Below, piece by piece: positions 1-7,306 of a DNA stretch of 30,257 bases (within the stretch, counting starts at the first letter, position 1; each line of letters opens with the position of its first letter). The stretch is taken from contig DFMV01000086.1 of NCBI GenBank assembly GCA_002375765.1, forward strand, positions 1 through 30,257, read 5' to 3'. Source of the stretch: Rhizobiales bacterium UBA3584. Lineage in GTDB: Bacteria; Pseudomonadota; Alphaproteobacteria; Rhizobiales; Devosiaceae. Below the pieces are notes generated by a model. The model saw only the letters and a program-made list of their open reading frames with translations. It was not told where the DNA came from and did not search any database. Position numbers and translations under genes: made by a program.

Positions 1-743
1 AGAGCTGATCCTTGCCAAAAAGCTTGTCGAGAACGCCGATCTGTCGGCGATAGACTGGTCCGATCTTGTCGATGGCGCGCTGCATGCGCGCCATTGCGTT
101 TTTCGCGACGCTCATCTGACCGATGCCGAGCTGGCCGGTGCGAAGTTCGAGCACTGCACGTTTGAGCGGGCATGGTTCGGCGGCGCCAATTTCACCGATG
201 CGGTATTTTCCAATTGTTCGTTCTTTGATGCCGAGACCCGGCAGGGCTGCGATTTTTCGCGCGCCGATTTCGAGGGGGGCGACGTTCGAGAACTGCAATC
301 TGGCAACGGCAAAATTCGGCCTGGCGAGCCTTTTCGATGCCACTTTCAAGCATTGCAAGGCTGCGGGGGCTGATTTCGAGGATGCACGGTTTGCCAAAAC
401 CTCGGGCCGGGTCGCTGTTTCCCGCGTGCGGTTCATCGGTACCCAGCTCGACATGTCGAGTTTCCGGCAGGCGCGGCTCGAGGATTGCGTATTTTCCGAG
501 TGCAGCCTGCGTCAGGCCGATCTGCGCCAGACGACGCTTTCGAGCACGGATATGCGCGGCTCCGATCTCTCAGAAGCGAACTTCAATGGTGCCATCCTCG
601 ACAATGCCGATCTGCGCGATGCAACATTGCTGGGCTTGGATGTCACCCAGCTCACGAGCTTTGAGGGCCTCAAGGTTTCCGCCGATCAGTTGACTGACAT
701 CGTGCGTCCCCTTGGCATCAGGGTCTTCCCGCGGGCGCGTTGA
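1..743 (+). pseudogene. Pentapeptide-repeat protein, 5' end outside the window, frame broken at a G6 run
   Basis: The reading frame beginning at base 2 encodes A-[D/N]-[L/F]-x-x repeats (ADLSAIDWSDL, AELAGAKFEH, GANFTDAVF) up to about base 274. It then loses the pattern and stops at 371-373. The repeat pattern resumes at about base 280 in the next frame (ATFENCNLATAKF) and runs to the stop at 741-743, ending in a non-repeat tail. The switch lies at six consecutive G at 274-279. Removing one G joins the halves as RADFEGATFENC, a perfect repeat phase. Pentapeptide proteins form right-handed quadrilateral beta-helices; some bind DNA gyrase, but most have no known role, and none is assigned here. 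An internal ATG at 123 opens the downstream frame, but its first 50 or so residues are not repeat-like, so it is unlikely to be a true start. It may be a real disruption, a phase-variable tract or a sequencing error. Confidence 0.72.
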
Positions 744-816
744 GTCACCATGTTGCACTGAAAGCCCTTAGCGGCTAACTCACACCTACAACAGTTTTCC
801 GGTATTTTAGAAACTC

Positions 817-1131
817 ATGTCCGATATCTTCACCACCCAGGATTGGTCCGCTCCGCCCAAGGATCTCAGCATGCCGCTTCAGGCGCTGTGGTGGATCCGC
901 AAGGGCGAATTCCGCATGGGGCCGGAATGGGAGGAGGCGCATCGGATCGTCGTGCAGATGGAGGGCGTGGAAGCCTTCGATTGGGTTCATGCCCTGTTGC
1001 ATTGGATCGAGGCCGACATGGGCAATGCCGATTACTGGTATCGCCGCTCGGGCAAGCGCCGCACCGCACCCACCGTATCCCAGGAATGGGAGCACATGGC
1101 GATGATGCTCTCGGACGGGCCCCGGCATTAG
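817..1131 (+). CDS. Conserved hypothetical protein, 104 aa
   Basis: A small, probably soluble protein with no signal peptide or membrane segment. It is rich in Trp, Met and His, with a central stretch WVHALLHWIEADMGNADYWYRR that looks like a conserved alphaproteobacterial signature. I recognise the style of the family but no function. The ATG at 817 is the first in frame; the region before it has no strong Shine-Dalgarno sequence. It lies 73 bases after the pentapeptide-repeat gene on the same strand and is convergent with the yjhX-like gene, with a strong hairpin between them. Codon use looks like that of its neighbours. Confidence 0.75.
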   Translation: MSDIFTTQDWSAPPKDLSMPLQALWWIRKGEFRMGPEWEEAHRIVVQMEGVEAFDWVHALLHWIEADMGNADYWYRRSGKRRTAPTVSQEWEHMAMMLSDGPRH

Positions 1132-1183
1132 CGCAAGCTGATCTTGTCTGCGGAGCATTCATGGCTCAGCGACAACCGGTGTT

Positions 1184-1220
1184 CGCTGGACCGGCGGTGG
1201 TCTGTGCCGCCGGTCCAGCG
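1184..1220. terminator. 14-bp perfect hairpin between convergent genes
   Basis: CGCTGGACCGGCGG (1184-1197) is the exact reverse complement of CCGCCGGTCCAGCG (1207-1220), with a 9-base loop. It sits in the 96-base gap between the hypothetical gene ending at 1131 and the yjhX-like gene ending at 1228 on the other strand. No T-run follows on either strand, so it is not a classic intrinsic terminator. It may act as a bidirectional transcript end, a rho-assisted terminator or an RNA-stabilising structure. Confidence 0.55.
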
Positions 1221-1227
1221 CAGTTGA

Positions 1228-1485
1228 TCAGCGGTTATCCAGTTGGCCGCGGACCAGCATGATGCCCCGCCGCGTTATGCGGTAGGGGCCGCCACCTTGA
1301 GAGGCAATGGTCTTGCGGCGACGCAGTTTCTTGAACAGCGTCAAATCGCATTGGGTCAAGAGCCAGCCGTCTCGATTGTAGCACTCGATGTCGGCGATCT
1401 TGCCGCGTGCGTCCTTGAGAGGCTGGATGTAGCCGCCCTGGGCCAGCGCGTGCAACACGCGCTGTTCGTCTCGGGAAATGTCCAT
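1228..1485 (-). CDS. yjhX: YjhX family protein (TopAI-like toxin homologue), 85 aa
   Basis: The product starts MDISRDEQRVLHALAQGG and contains ECYNRDGWLL, FKKLRR and GGGPYRITRRG. These are the hallmarks of the YjhX family (DUF2084/UPF0386), whose usual length is about 85 residues. In Escherichia coli YjhX (TopAI) binds topoisomerase I and is neutralised by the acetyltransferase-like YjhQ. Start chosen at 1485, where the family begins; the frame stays open upstream to 1530, but those 15 residues do not fit the family. No YjhQ-like gene is adjacent. The GNAT gene at 2072 is over 500 bases away, on the other strand and in a different unit. The family assignment is firm; toxin activity here is inference. 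It may act as a small winged-helix-like regulator instead. Confidence 0.85.
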   Translation of the reverse strand: MDISRDEQRVLHALAQGGYIQPLKDARGKIADIECYNRDGWLLTQCDLTLFKKLRRRKTIASQGGGPYRITRRGIMLVRGQLDNR

Positions 1486-1742
1486 GTACGTCTGTCTGCA
1501 AATCGGGCGGTGGGACCGCCAGTCAAACAAAACCGTGCCGCCCGCATCGCGCCAGGCGGTCGGTCGGTTCGATTTTCAGCCCAGCCTAATTCGGCCGGGC
1601 CTCAGCAGAGCTCAGACAGATTACACATGAGCAATCCGGATAAGCCCGGAAAGCCCAGAAGGCAAGTGGGGCGAATGAGGTGGTTGAAAATCATCGGCCG
1701 CCGATGCACACCTGCATCACGTATATTAGATGGGACACGGCC

Positions 1743-2057
1743 ATGACCGCCACAAAACTGCCAGCCGAATGTGAAACCAAGGATGATGTACGCTTTGAGA
1801 TCGACCGGATCGATCACGCGCTGATCGAACTTTTTGCCGAGCGGCATGCCTATGTAACGCGGATGGCCGAGATCAAGACCGACCCACATGAAGCCAACGA
1901 TCCTGCCCGGATCGAGGCGATTGTTGCCAAACGGCGTGCCCAGGCTCTGGAACTCGATATCGATGAAGATCAGATCGAATTGCTCTGGCGCACATTAATT
2001 GACTGGAACATCAACTACGAAAAGGGCATCATCATCGCCCGGAACCGGAAAAAATAG
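1743..2057 (+). CDS. Chorismate mutase, AroQ type
   Basis: A 104-residue all-helical protein of the AroQ fold. It has R-x-E-I-D-R-I-D-x-x-L-I near the N-terminus (about residues 17-29), ERHAYVTRMAEIK (about 33-45) and a C-terminal WRTLIDWNINYEKG. Family knowledge: AroQ enzymes convert chorismate to prephenate for Phe/Tyr synthesis. The C-terminal W-x-x-x-I-x-x-x-I pattern also resembles isochorismate-pyruvate lyases such as PchB, so the exact substrate is not certain. Start placed at ATG 1743; the frame is open upstream to 1680, but that part is not family-like. A possible -10 (TATATT, 1722-1727) lies just upstream without a good -35 partner. The GNAT gene follows after 14 bases, so the two are probably cotranscribed. 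Confidence 0.85.
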   Translation: MTATKLPAECETKDDVRFEIDRIDHALIELFAERHAYVTRMAEIKTDPHEANDPARIEAIVAKRRAQALELDIDEDQIELLWRTLIDWNINYEKGIIIARNRKK

Positions 2058-2071
2058 AGCGCCTGAGGAAA

Positions 2072-2587
2072 ATGCTCGACAATCTGATCCTTCGCCGCGC
2101 CTCCATCGCCGAAGCGGACAAGCTCGGCAAGCTGGCTTTTGCGTCCTGGGATTCGAGCATGCGCCACATCATCAGCCCGGAATCCGAAGAGGGTGTGGCC
2201 GCAGAGCGCGCTGCGCTCGAGCTTTCGTTCCAGCTGTTCTGCATCACCGCCAGCGATGCCATCACGGTTGCCGATCATGATGGCGAACTGGTCGGCTGGG
2301 GCGCCCGTGAACCGATGAGTGATTATATCTCCGACCTCTGGGTCAGCCCTGCCCATCAACGCAATGGAATTGGCCGCGCGCTTCTCGGCGCCGTGGAACA
2401 GGACGTTTTCCGCGCCGGGCACGATGTTGCGGTTCTTGAAACCCATGCCGAAAATGGAGGCGCCATCCGGTTTTACGCCCGTGAGGGGTACGGAATCGTT
2501 TGGCGGGGTATCAAATTTTCGCGCATGTTGGGCCAGCGCATCGAAAAAGTGCGCATGGAAAAGCAACTCGTGGTCACCGCCCACTAG
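2072..2587 (+). CDS. GNAT family N-acetyltransferase
   Basis: A 171-residue protein with the GNAT core. ISDLWVSPAHQRNGIGRALL (about residues 86-105) carries the acetyl-CoA pyrophosphate loop Q-R-N-G-I-G-R-A. A C-terminal motif-B region, ETHAENGGAIRFYAREGY, follows. This predicts acetyl transfer from acetyl-CoA to an amine; the acceptor cannot be read from sequence. The start ATG 2072 is supported by TGAGGAA about 5 bases upstream. It follows the chorismate mutase gene closely and precedes gatB by 83 bases. It does not look like the YjhQ partner of YjhX in position or orientation. Substrate unknown; small molecule or protein N-terminus are both possible. Confidence 0.85.
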   Translation: MLDNLILRRASIAEADKLGKLAFASWDSSMRHIISPESEEGVAAERAALELSFQLFCITASDAITVADHDGELVGWGAREPMSDYISDLWVSPAHQRNGIGRALLGAVEQDVFRAGHDVAVLETHAENGGAIRFYAREGYGIVWRGIKFSRMLGQRIEKVRMEKQLVVTAH

Positions 2588-2670
2588 CGCTTCCCAATCA
2601 ATTGTTTTATCCCCGACATCATATTTCCGCGCAGTCTAGCGCCTGAGCAATCAAGCAGGTTTTCGCCTCC

Positions 2671-4155
2671 ATGACACTGGTCGATACACGCACGCCCACC
2701 CCGAAATATTTCATCTCCGGCGCCACTGGCGATTGGGAAATGGTGATCGGCATGGAGGTGCATGCGCAGGTAACCTCGGAATCGAAGTTGTTCTCTGGCT
2801 CGTCCACAAAATTCGGCAATGCGCCCAATTCCAACGTGTCATTCGTCGATGCCGCAATGCCGGGCATGCTGCCTGTCATCAACGAGGAGTGCGTGCGGCA
2901 GGCCGTGCGCACCGGGCTGGGGCTCAAGGCGAAGATCAACAAGCGCTCGGTGTTCGACCGGAAGAACTATTTCTATCCCGATCTGCCCCAGGGCTATCAG
3001 ATTTCCCAGTTCAAGGACCCGATAGTGGGTGAGGGAAAGGTCATGCTCGACCTCGGTGAAGACGGCGAGGTCGAAATCGGCATCGAGCGTTTGCATCTCG
3101 AGCAGGATGCCGGCAAGTCAATCCACGATCAGCACCCCAATATGAGCTTTGTCGATCTCAACCGCTCGGGCGTGGCGCTCATGGAGATCGTCTCCAAGCC
3201 CGATCTGCGTTCGGCGGACGAGGCCAAGGCTTACCTCTCAAAGCTGCGCACCATTCTGCGCTATCTGGGCACCTGCGACGGGAATATGGAGCAGGGTTCG
3301 ATGCGGGCAGATATCAACGTTTCGGTTCGCCGACCGGGCGGCGAATTCGGCACGCGCTGCGAGATCAAGAATGTCAATTCGGTCCGCTTTGCCGGTCAGG
3401 CCATCGAATATGAGGCGCGCCGCCAGATTGATATCCTCGAGGATGGCGGGGTGATCGACCAGGAAACACGCCTGTACGATCCCAAGACCGGCACGACCCG
3501 GTCGATGCGGTCCAAGGAAGAAGCGCATGACTATCGCTATTTCCCCGATCCTGACCTTTTGCCGCTCGAATTCGATGATGCCTTCATCGAAATGCTCGCA
3601 GAGAACCTGCCGGAGTTGCCCGACGAAAAGAGCGCCCGCCTCGTCAAGGATTATGGCGTCACTCATTACGATGCCTCGGTTCTGGTCTCTGACCGCCGCT
3701 ATGCCGATTTCTATGAGGACGTCGCCAGGGGGCGTGACGGCAAGCTTGCTGCGAACTGGGTGATCAACGAATTTTTCGGGCGCCTCTCGAAGGAAGGTCT
3801 TTCCATCGACGACAGTCCTATGGATGCCCACCAGCTCGGCGGCATCGTCGAGTTGATCTCCAAGGGCGAGATTTCGGGCAAGATCGCCAAGGATCTGTTC
3901 GAGATCGTGTGGACCGAGGGCGGCGATCCGGCCGAACTGGTTGAACAACGCGGCATGAAGCAGGTCTCCGACACCGGCGCGATAGAAAAGATCGTCGATG
4001 AAATCATCGCCGGCAATCCCGGACAGGTCGAAGCGGTCAAGACCAAGCCGGGCCTTTTAGGCTGGTTTGTTGGTCAGGTCATGAAGCAGACCGGGGGCAA
4101 GGCCAACCCGCAGGCGGTCAATGAAATCCTGAAAGCCAAGCTGGGACTGGAATAG
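2671..4155 (+). CDS. gatB: Aspartyl/glutamyl-tRNA amidotransferase subunit B
   Basis: A 494-residue GatB, close to the family length. GatB is the kinase and tRNA-binding subunit of GatCAB, which converts Asp-tRNA(Asn) and/or Glu-tRNA(Gln) to the amide forms with ammonia from GatA. Visible signatures are [12 protein letters not shown] (about residues 23-34), [20 protein letters not shown] (about 94-113), [12 protein letters not shown] and [11 protein letters not shown] in the catalytic cradle. A C-terminal helical and YqeY-like domain from about 320 ends in [19 protein letters not shown]. The start ATG 2671 gives the usual N-terminus for Rhizobiales ([12 protein letters not shown]). gatA and gatC are not in the window. 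The same window holds aspS, its likely functional partner. Confidence 0.97.
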   Translation: MTLVDTRTPTPKYFISGATGDWEMVIGMEVHAQVTSESKLFSGSSTKFGNAPNSNVSFVDAAMPGMLPVINEECVRQAVRTGLGLKAKINKRSVFDRKNYFYPDLPQGYQISQFKDPIVGEGKVMLDLGEDGEVEIGIERLHLEQDAGKSIHDQHPNMSFVDLNRSGVALMEIVSKPDLRSADEAKAYLSKLRTILRYLGTCDGNMEQGSMRADINVSVRRPGGEFGTRCEIKNVNSVRFAGQAIEYEARRQIDILEDGGVIDQETRLYDPKTGTTRSMRSKEEAHDYRYFPDPDLLPLEFDDAFIEMLAENLPELPDEKSARLVKDYGVTHYDASVLVSDRRYADFYEDVARGRDGKLAANWVINEFFGRLSKEGLSIDDSPMDAHQLGGIVELISKGEISGKIAKDLFEIVWTEGGDPAELVEQRGMKQVSDTGAIEKIVDEIIAGNPGQVEAVKTKPGLLGWFVGQVMKQTGGKANPQAVNEILKAKLGLE

Positions 4156-4205
4156 ACAGGGAACACAGGCGATAGGGTTGTCGTTGGTTGGGAAAGGAGG
4201 TCGCC

Positions 4206-4397
4206 ATGACCAACCCACCACCGGACAACCCTATTCCCAATCCCGATCCGACCCCGCCGATTCCGGGGCCTAAGCCCGATCCGGTTCCGCCACCGCCGGA
4301 CAGTCCCGTTCCTGATCCGACCGACCCCATACCGCGTCCGCCCGAACCGGAAATTCCGCCCAATCCGGGCGATCCGGTTCAGCCTGTCCGGAGCTAG
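4206..4397 (+). CDS. Proline-rich microprotein, 63 aa
   Basis: Thirty of 63 residues are proline, arranged as P-x-P and P-x-P-D-P repeats with alternating Asp/Glu and a few Lys/Arg. There is no Cys, Trp, Phe or Tyr, no signal peptide and no membrane segment. Such a chain should form an extended polyproline II rod. The start is set at ATG 4206 by a very strong Shine-Dalgarno sequence AAAGGAGG (4193-4200), five bases before the start; the in-frame ATG at 4188 lies upstream of that site and lacks one. It follows gatB by 50 bases. Its stop codon TAG (4395-4397) is the first three bases of the dispersed repeat. No function is assigned. Low complexity means it could also be a fortuitous frame, but the ribosome binding site argues against that. 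Confidence 0.6.
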   Translation: MTNPPPDNPIPNPDPTPPIPGPKPDPVPPPPDSPVPDPTDPIPRPPEPEIPPNPGDPVQPVRS

Positions 4398-4500
4398 AGC
4401 ATTTCAGCGCTTCTTCGAATCGCTTCAGTTGCTCTAAGCCTCTGTTTTGTCGCGCTTCGGAACCGGAAAAGTGGTGCCCACTTATCCTGGAAGCGCTCTA
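4395..4500. repeat. Dispersed palindromic intergenic repeat with TAGAGC ends
   Basis: About 106 bases bounded by TAGAGC (4395-4400) and GCTCTA (4495-4500), an inverted terminal repeat. Two sub-palindromic halves lie inside: one with AGCGCTTCTTCGAATCGCTT, closed by GCTCTAAG, and one with CCGGAAAAGTGGTGCCCACT. The order of blocks matches the family of short mosaic elements with TAGAGCATTT ends that is abundant in Hyphomicrobiales genomes (from memory of such genomes). No second copy is seen in this window. It separates the convergent proline-rich gene and the EamA gene and overlaps both stop codons. It may also serve as a bidirectional transcript end. Confidence 0.7.
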
Positions 4501-5397
4501 GCTGGCCGCACGGGAGCGCATGCCCAGCCAGCGGGGCAGGCGGCCATCAATCATCAACAGACCGATGAAGATGGCCAGCATGCCCAAAAGGTGCGTGGGC
4601 AGGATGATTTCCCCGAGCAGCAGGAAGCCGAATATGATGGCCGATACGGGTGCCAGGAAGGTGACCGTTGAAAAGTTGGTCGCACCGACCCGGGGCAGGA
4701 TCCGGTACATGATGATGAATGTGAAGGTCGTGGCCACGAGCCCTATGCCCATCGCCGCCAGCCAGGTTTCCGGCAAGGTGATGACCGGGGCCCCCTCAAA
4801 GAACAACGCCACAAGGGCCGAACTCAACCCTGCACCCGACATGGCCATAACCGCGAATGCGGTAGGCTCCACGCCTTTGAAGCTGCGGGTGATGTTGAGC
4901 GAAAGCGCATAACAGATGGTTGCAGCCAGGCATGCCATGATGGCCGAGAGTTGCGAGGTGCCACCCTCGCCAAGAGCCGGAGAGGCAAGAATGGCAACAC
5001 CGGTAAATCCGCAGACCACACCAACGAACTTGAGCACGCTGGCCCGCTCACCCTCGCGGAAGAACAGCGAGATGATGACCGTCATGATGGGGGTCAGGGC
5101 ATTGATGATCGCCGCGACGCCGCTGGCAAGGCTCCCCTGGGCCAGCGGATAGAGCGCAAACGGGATGGAATAGGCCAGCCAGCCCAGCGCACCGAGCTTG
5201 AGCCAGAGAACCGGGTCACGCGGGAGAGGCTTGCGCATGACGAACAGCGCCACCCAGCAACCCAGCGCCCCGATGCAGACGCGCAGCGCCGACACCCAGA
5301 GAGGGCCGAGTTCGCGGATCAGAATTGCGTTGAAAATGAAGGAAAATCCCCAGATTCCTCCCAGAAGGAAGATCCAGAACCAGTCGCGAGTCGCCAT
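4498..5397 (-). CDS. EamA family (DMT superfamily) permease
   Basis: A 299-residue membrane protein with about ten hydrophobic helices in two homologous halves, as in the drug/metabolite transporter superfamily (RhaT/YdcZ/RarD type). The N-terminal half begins WFWIFLLGGIWGFSFIFNAILI. The second half contains LVATTFTFIIMYRILPRVGA and APVSAIIFGFLLLGE, typical of EamA repeat ends. Substrate unknown; family members export amino acids, metabolites or drugs. The start ATG 5397 has only a weak ribosome site. The stop codon TAG, read from 4500 to 4498, lies in the end of the palindromic repeat. The gene stands alone, 115 bases downstream of purN on the same strand. Confidence 0.9.
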   Translation of the reverse strand: MATRDWFWIFLLGGIWGFSFIFNAILIRELGPLWVSALRVCIGALGCWVALFVMRKPLPRDPVLWLKLGALGWLAYSIPFALYPLAQGSLASGVAAIINALTPIMTVIISLFFREGERASVLKFVGVVCGFTGVAILASPALGEGGTSQLSAIMACLAATICYALSLNITRSFKGVEPTAFAVMAMSGAGLSSALVALFFEGAPVITLPETWLAAMGIGLVATTFTFIIMYRILPRVGATNFSTVTFLAPVSAIIFGFLLLGEIILPTHLLGMLAIFIGLLMIDGRLPRWLGMRSRAAS

Positions 5398-5512
5398 GAT
5401 CTAATGCCAATAAATGGGAAAGAACGACGCTACGCCTTCGCCGGCGCGATGTCGAAGCAGTAATGGAAATGGCATGCATCAAATCGGGTGATGAAACGAC
5501 CCGCTTTTGACG

Positions 5513-6106
5513 TCAATTGCGATAGGTGACCGCGCCGGAGGCGAGCAGGCGCAGAGCTTCAGGGTAGAGCTTGTGTTCTTCCACCAGTACACGGGCCGCA
5601 AGCGTTTCGGCGGTATCGTCGGGTTGAACGGGCACCCGTGCCTGCAAGATTGGAGGGCCTTCATCAAGGCCGGGCGTTACGAAATGGACCGTGCACCCGG
5701 CCTCAAGAGCACCATCGGAAATGGCCCGCGCGTGGGTGTCGAGGCCCTTATAGGCCGGGAGGAGCGAGGGGTGGATGTTTATTGCCTTGCCCTGCCAGTG
5801 CGTCGTGAATTCAGCTGTCAGGATGCGCATGAAGCCCGCAAGGCAGACGTAATCGACTGCCCATCCCTCAAGGATTTCTGTCAGGGCGTTCTCGAAATCG
5901 AGGCGGCTTTCAAAACTGCTTTGCGCCAGGCTGGCCGTTTGGATGCCTTCGGCGCGCGCCGTTTCAAGTCCGGGCGCCGCGGCGCGATTGGAGAAGACGC
6001 CGACGATTTCGGCCGGATATTCTGGCGCCTTTGCTGCTTCGATCAACGCGGTCATGTTCGAGCCGCGACCGGAAATCAATACGGCGACGCGTTTTTTGCC
6101 GCTCAT
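5513..6106 (-). CDS. purN: Phosphoribosylglycinamide formyltransferase
   Basis: A 197-residue GAR transformylase. It transfers a formyl group from 10-formyltetrahydrofolate to glycinamide ribonucleotide in the third step of purine synthesis. The phosphate-binding loop GRGSN is at residues 13-17. The catalytic triad residues fit N110, H112 (in [13 protein letters not shown]) and D148 (in [10 protein letters not shown]). The length is slightly below the common 200-220. The start ATG overlaps the purM stop by four bases (ATGA), so the two genes are translationally coupled in the order purM-purN. A short hairpin with a 5-bp stem follows the stop but is too weak to call a terminator. Confidence 0.97.
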   Translation of the reverse strand: MSGKKRVAVLISGRGSNMTALIEAAKAPEYPAEIVGVFSNRAAAPGLETARAEGIQTASLAQSSFESRLDFENALTEILEGWAVDYVCLAGFMRILTAEFTTHWQGKAINIHPSLLPAYKGLDTHARAISDGALEAGCTVHFVTPGLDEGPPILQARVPVQPDDTAETLAARVLVEEHKLYPEALRLLASGAVTYRN

Positions 6107-7179
6107 AGGGCGAGGGCACCCGCAAATTCGACGGCATCGCCGCTGCGCTCGACGAGTTCGCCGATGATGCTGGCCGATTCGCCTTGGTTTTCGAGCCTGG
6201 TGACCAGCGCTTCGGCATCCTCGGCGCTAACGGCAACGAGCATGCCGACACCGCAATTGAAGGTGCGCAGCATTTCGCGTTCGGCAATCCCGCCCTGTCT
6301 GGCGAGCCAGCCAAAGACCTTCGGTGTCGAAACGGCGTTGAGATCGACGCGTGCCGCCAGCGATTGGGGCAGGACGCGGGGTATATTCTCCTGAAACCCG
6401 CCGCCGGTAATATGGGCCAGCGCCTTGATATCGAGGCTGGACCGGATCGCGTCGAGCAGCGGCTTTACGTAAATTTTGGTGGGCACGAGCAGGGCGGCGC
6501 CGAGGCTGGTTTCCGGAGCAAAGGGTGCCGGGTCGGACCAGTCGAGGCCGGACATGGTGACGATCTTGCGCACCAGAGAATAACCGTTGGAATGGACGCC
6601 GGACGAAGCGATGGCAACGAGCTTGTCGCCCGGCCCAATATCGGCGCGGGGCAGGAGCGCACCGCGTTCGGCGGCGCCGACGGCAAATCCGGCGAGATCG
6701 TAATCGCCACCGTGATACATGCCGGGCATTTCTGCGGTTTCTCCGCCGATCAGCGCGCAGCCGGCCTGACGGCATCCTTCAGCGATGCCTTCGACAATGG
6801 CCGTTCCCTGGGCGACGTCGAGCGCCCCGGTAGCGAAGTAATCGAGGAAGAACAGCGGCTCGGCACCCTGGACGACGAGGTCGTTGACGCACATGGCGAC
6901 CAGATCGATGCCGACGGTATCGTGGATGCCTGCTTCGATGGCGATGCGAAGCTTGGTGCCGACGCCGTCATTGGCGGCAACCAGAACCGGGTCGGTAAAC
7001 CCTGCGGCCTTGAGATCGAACAGGCCGCCAAAGCCGCCGATTTCCCCATCGGCGCCGGGGCGGCGGGTTGACTTGACCGCCGGCTTTATGGCTTCGACAA
7101 GGGCGTTTCCGGCGTCGATGTCGACTCCGGCCTGCTTGTACGAAAGGCCATTCGAGGGCAGGTTTGCATCGTCGGACAT
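6103..7179 (-). CDS. purM: Phosphoribosylformylglycinamidine cyclo-ligase (AIR synthetase)
   Basis: A 358-residue PurM. It closes the imidazole ring of aminoimidazole ribonucleotide using ATP in purine synthesis. Visible signatures include [70 protein letters not shown] and the C-terminal [10 protein letters not shown]. The start ATG 7179 gives an N-terminus with the usual [18 protein letters not shown]. It is the first gene of purM-purN and is divergent from the perM-like gene, with 127 bases between starts. I see no purine riboswitch in that gap. Confidence 0.98.
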   Translation of the reverse strand: MSDDANLPSNGLSYKQAGVDIDAGNALVEAIKPAVKSTRRPGADGEIGGFGGLFDLKAAGFTDPVLVAANDGVGTKLRIAIEAGIHDTVGIDLVAMCVNDLVVQGAEPLFFLDYFATGALDVAQGTAIVEGIAEGCRQAGCALIGGETAEMPGMYHGGDYDLAGFAVGAAERGALLPRADIGPGDKLVAIASSGVHSNGYSLVRKIVTMSGLDWSDPAPFAPETSLGAALLVPTKIYVKPLLDAIRSSLDIKALAHITGGGFQENIPRVLPQSLAARVDLNAVSTPKVFGWLARQGGIAEREMLRTFNCGVGMLVAVSAEDAEALVTRLENQGESASIIGELVERSGDAVEFAGALAL

Positions 7180-7234
7180 TTAAATACGCCATCCCCGGTG
7201 AGGCGCCGTCATGAAGGTCGGCATCAGATTAACG

Positions 7235-7263
7235 TTGATCGGCCCGGTCGGGCTCTGTATCTC
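7235..7263 (+). promoter_or_regulatory. Possible promoter for the perM-hdaA-ppk-ppx unit
   Basis: TTGATC (7235-7240), a 17-base spacer and TATCTC (7258-7263) match a housekeeping promoter moderately well. They lie 43 bases before the perM start in the divergent gap. Seen by eye only; alphaproteobacterial -10 elements are loose, so a chance match is possible. Confidence 0.3.
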
Positions 7264-7306
7264 GAAAGGCTGATACCGGCTCACAACGCTACGCGCAAGG
7301 ACTGCC

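Noticed and set aside
1627..1746. Possible 39-residue leader peptide whose TGA overlaps the chorismate mutase ATG
   Set aside because: No ribosome binding site is visible, codons such as AGA, AGG, ATA and TTA are unlike the neighbours, and there is no Phe or Tyr run as in attenuator leaders. Kept only as a weak possibility.
1228..2587. YjhX and the GNAT protein as a toxin-antitoxin pair
   Set aside because: They are on opposite strands, separated by the chorismate mutase gene, and the GNAT gene is closely coupled to that gene instead.
4118..4363. Glycine-rich frame on the minus strand opposite the proline-rich gene
   Set aside because: Glycine-rich text is the automatic reverse complement of proline codons. 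It lacks a ribosome site, and the plus-strand frame has a strong one.
5480..5512. Terminator for purM-purN
   Set aside because: The CGGGT/ACCCG stem is only five base pairs with a nine-base loop and no proper T-run on the minus strand.
7180..7306. Purine riboswitch or PUR box between purM and perM
   Set aside because: No conserved three-way junction core or recognisable operator palindrome is visible in this 127-base gap.
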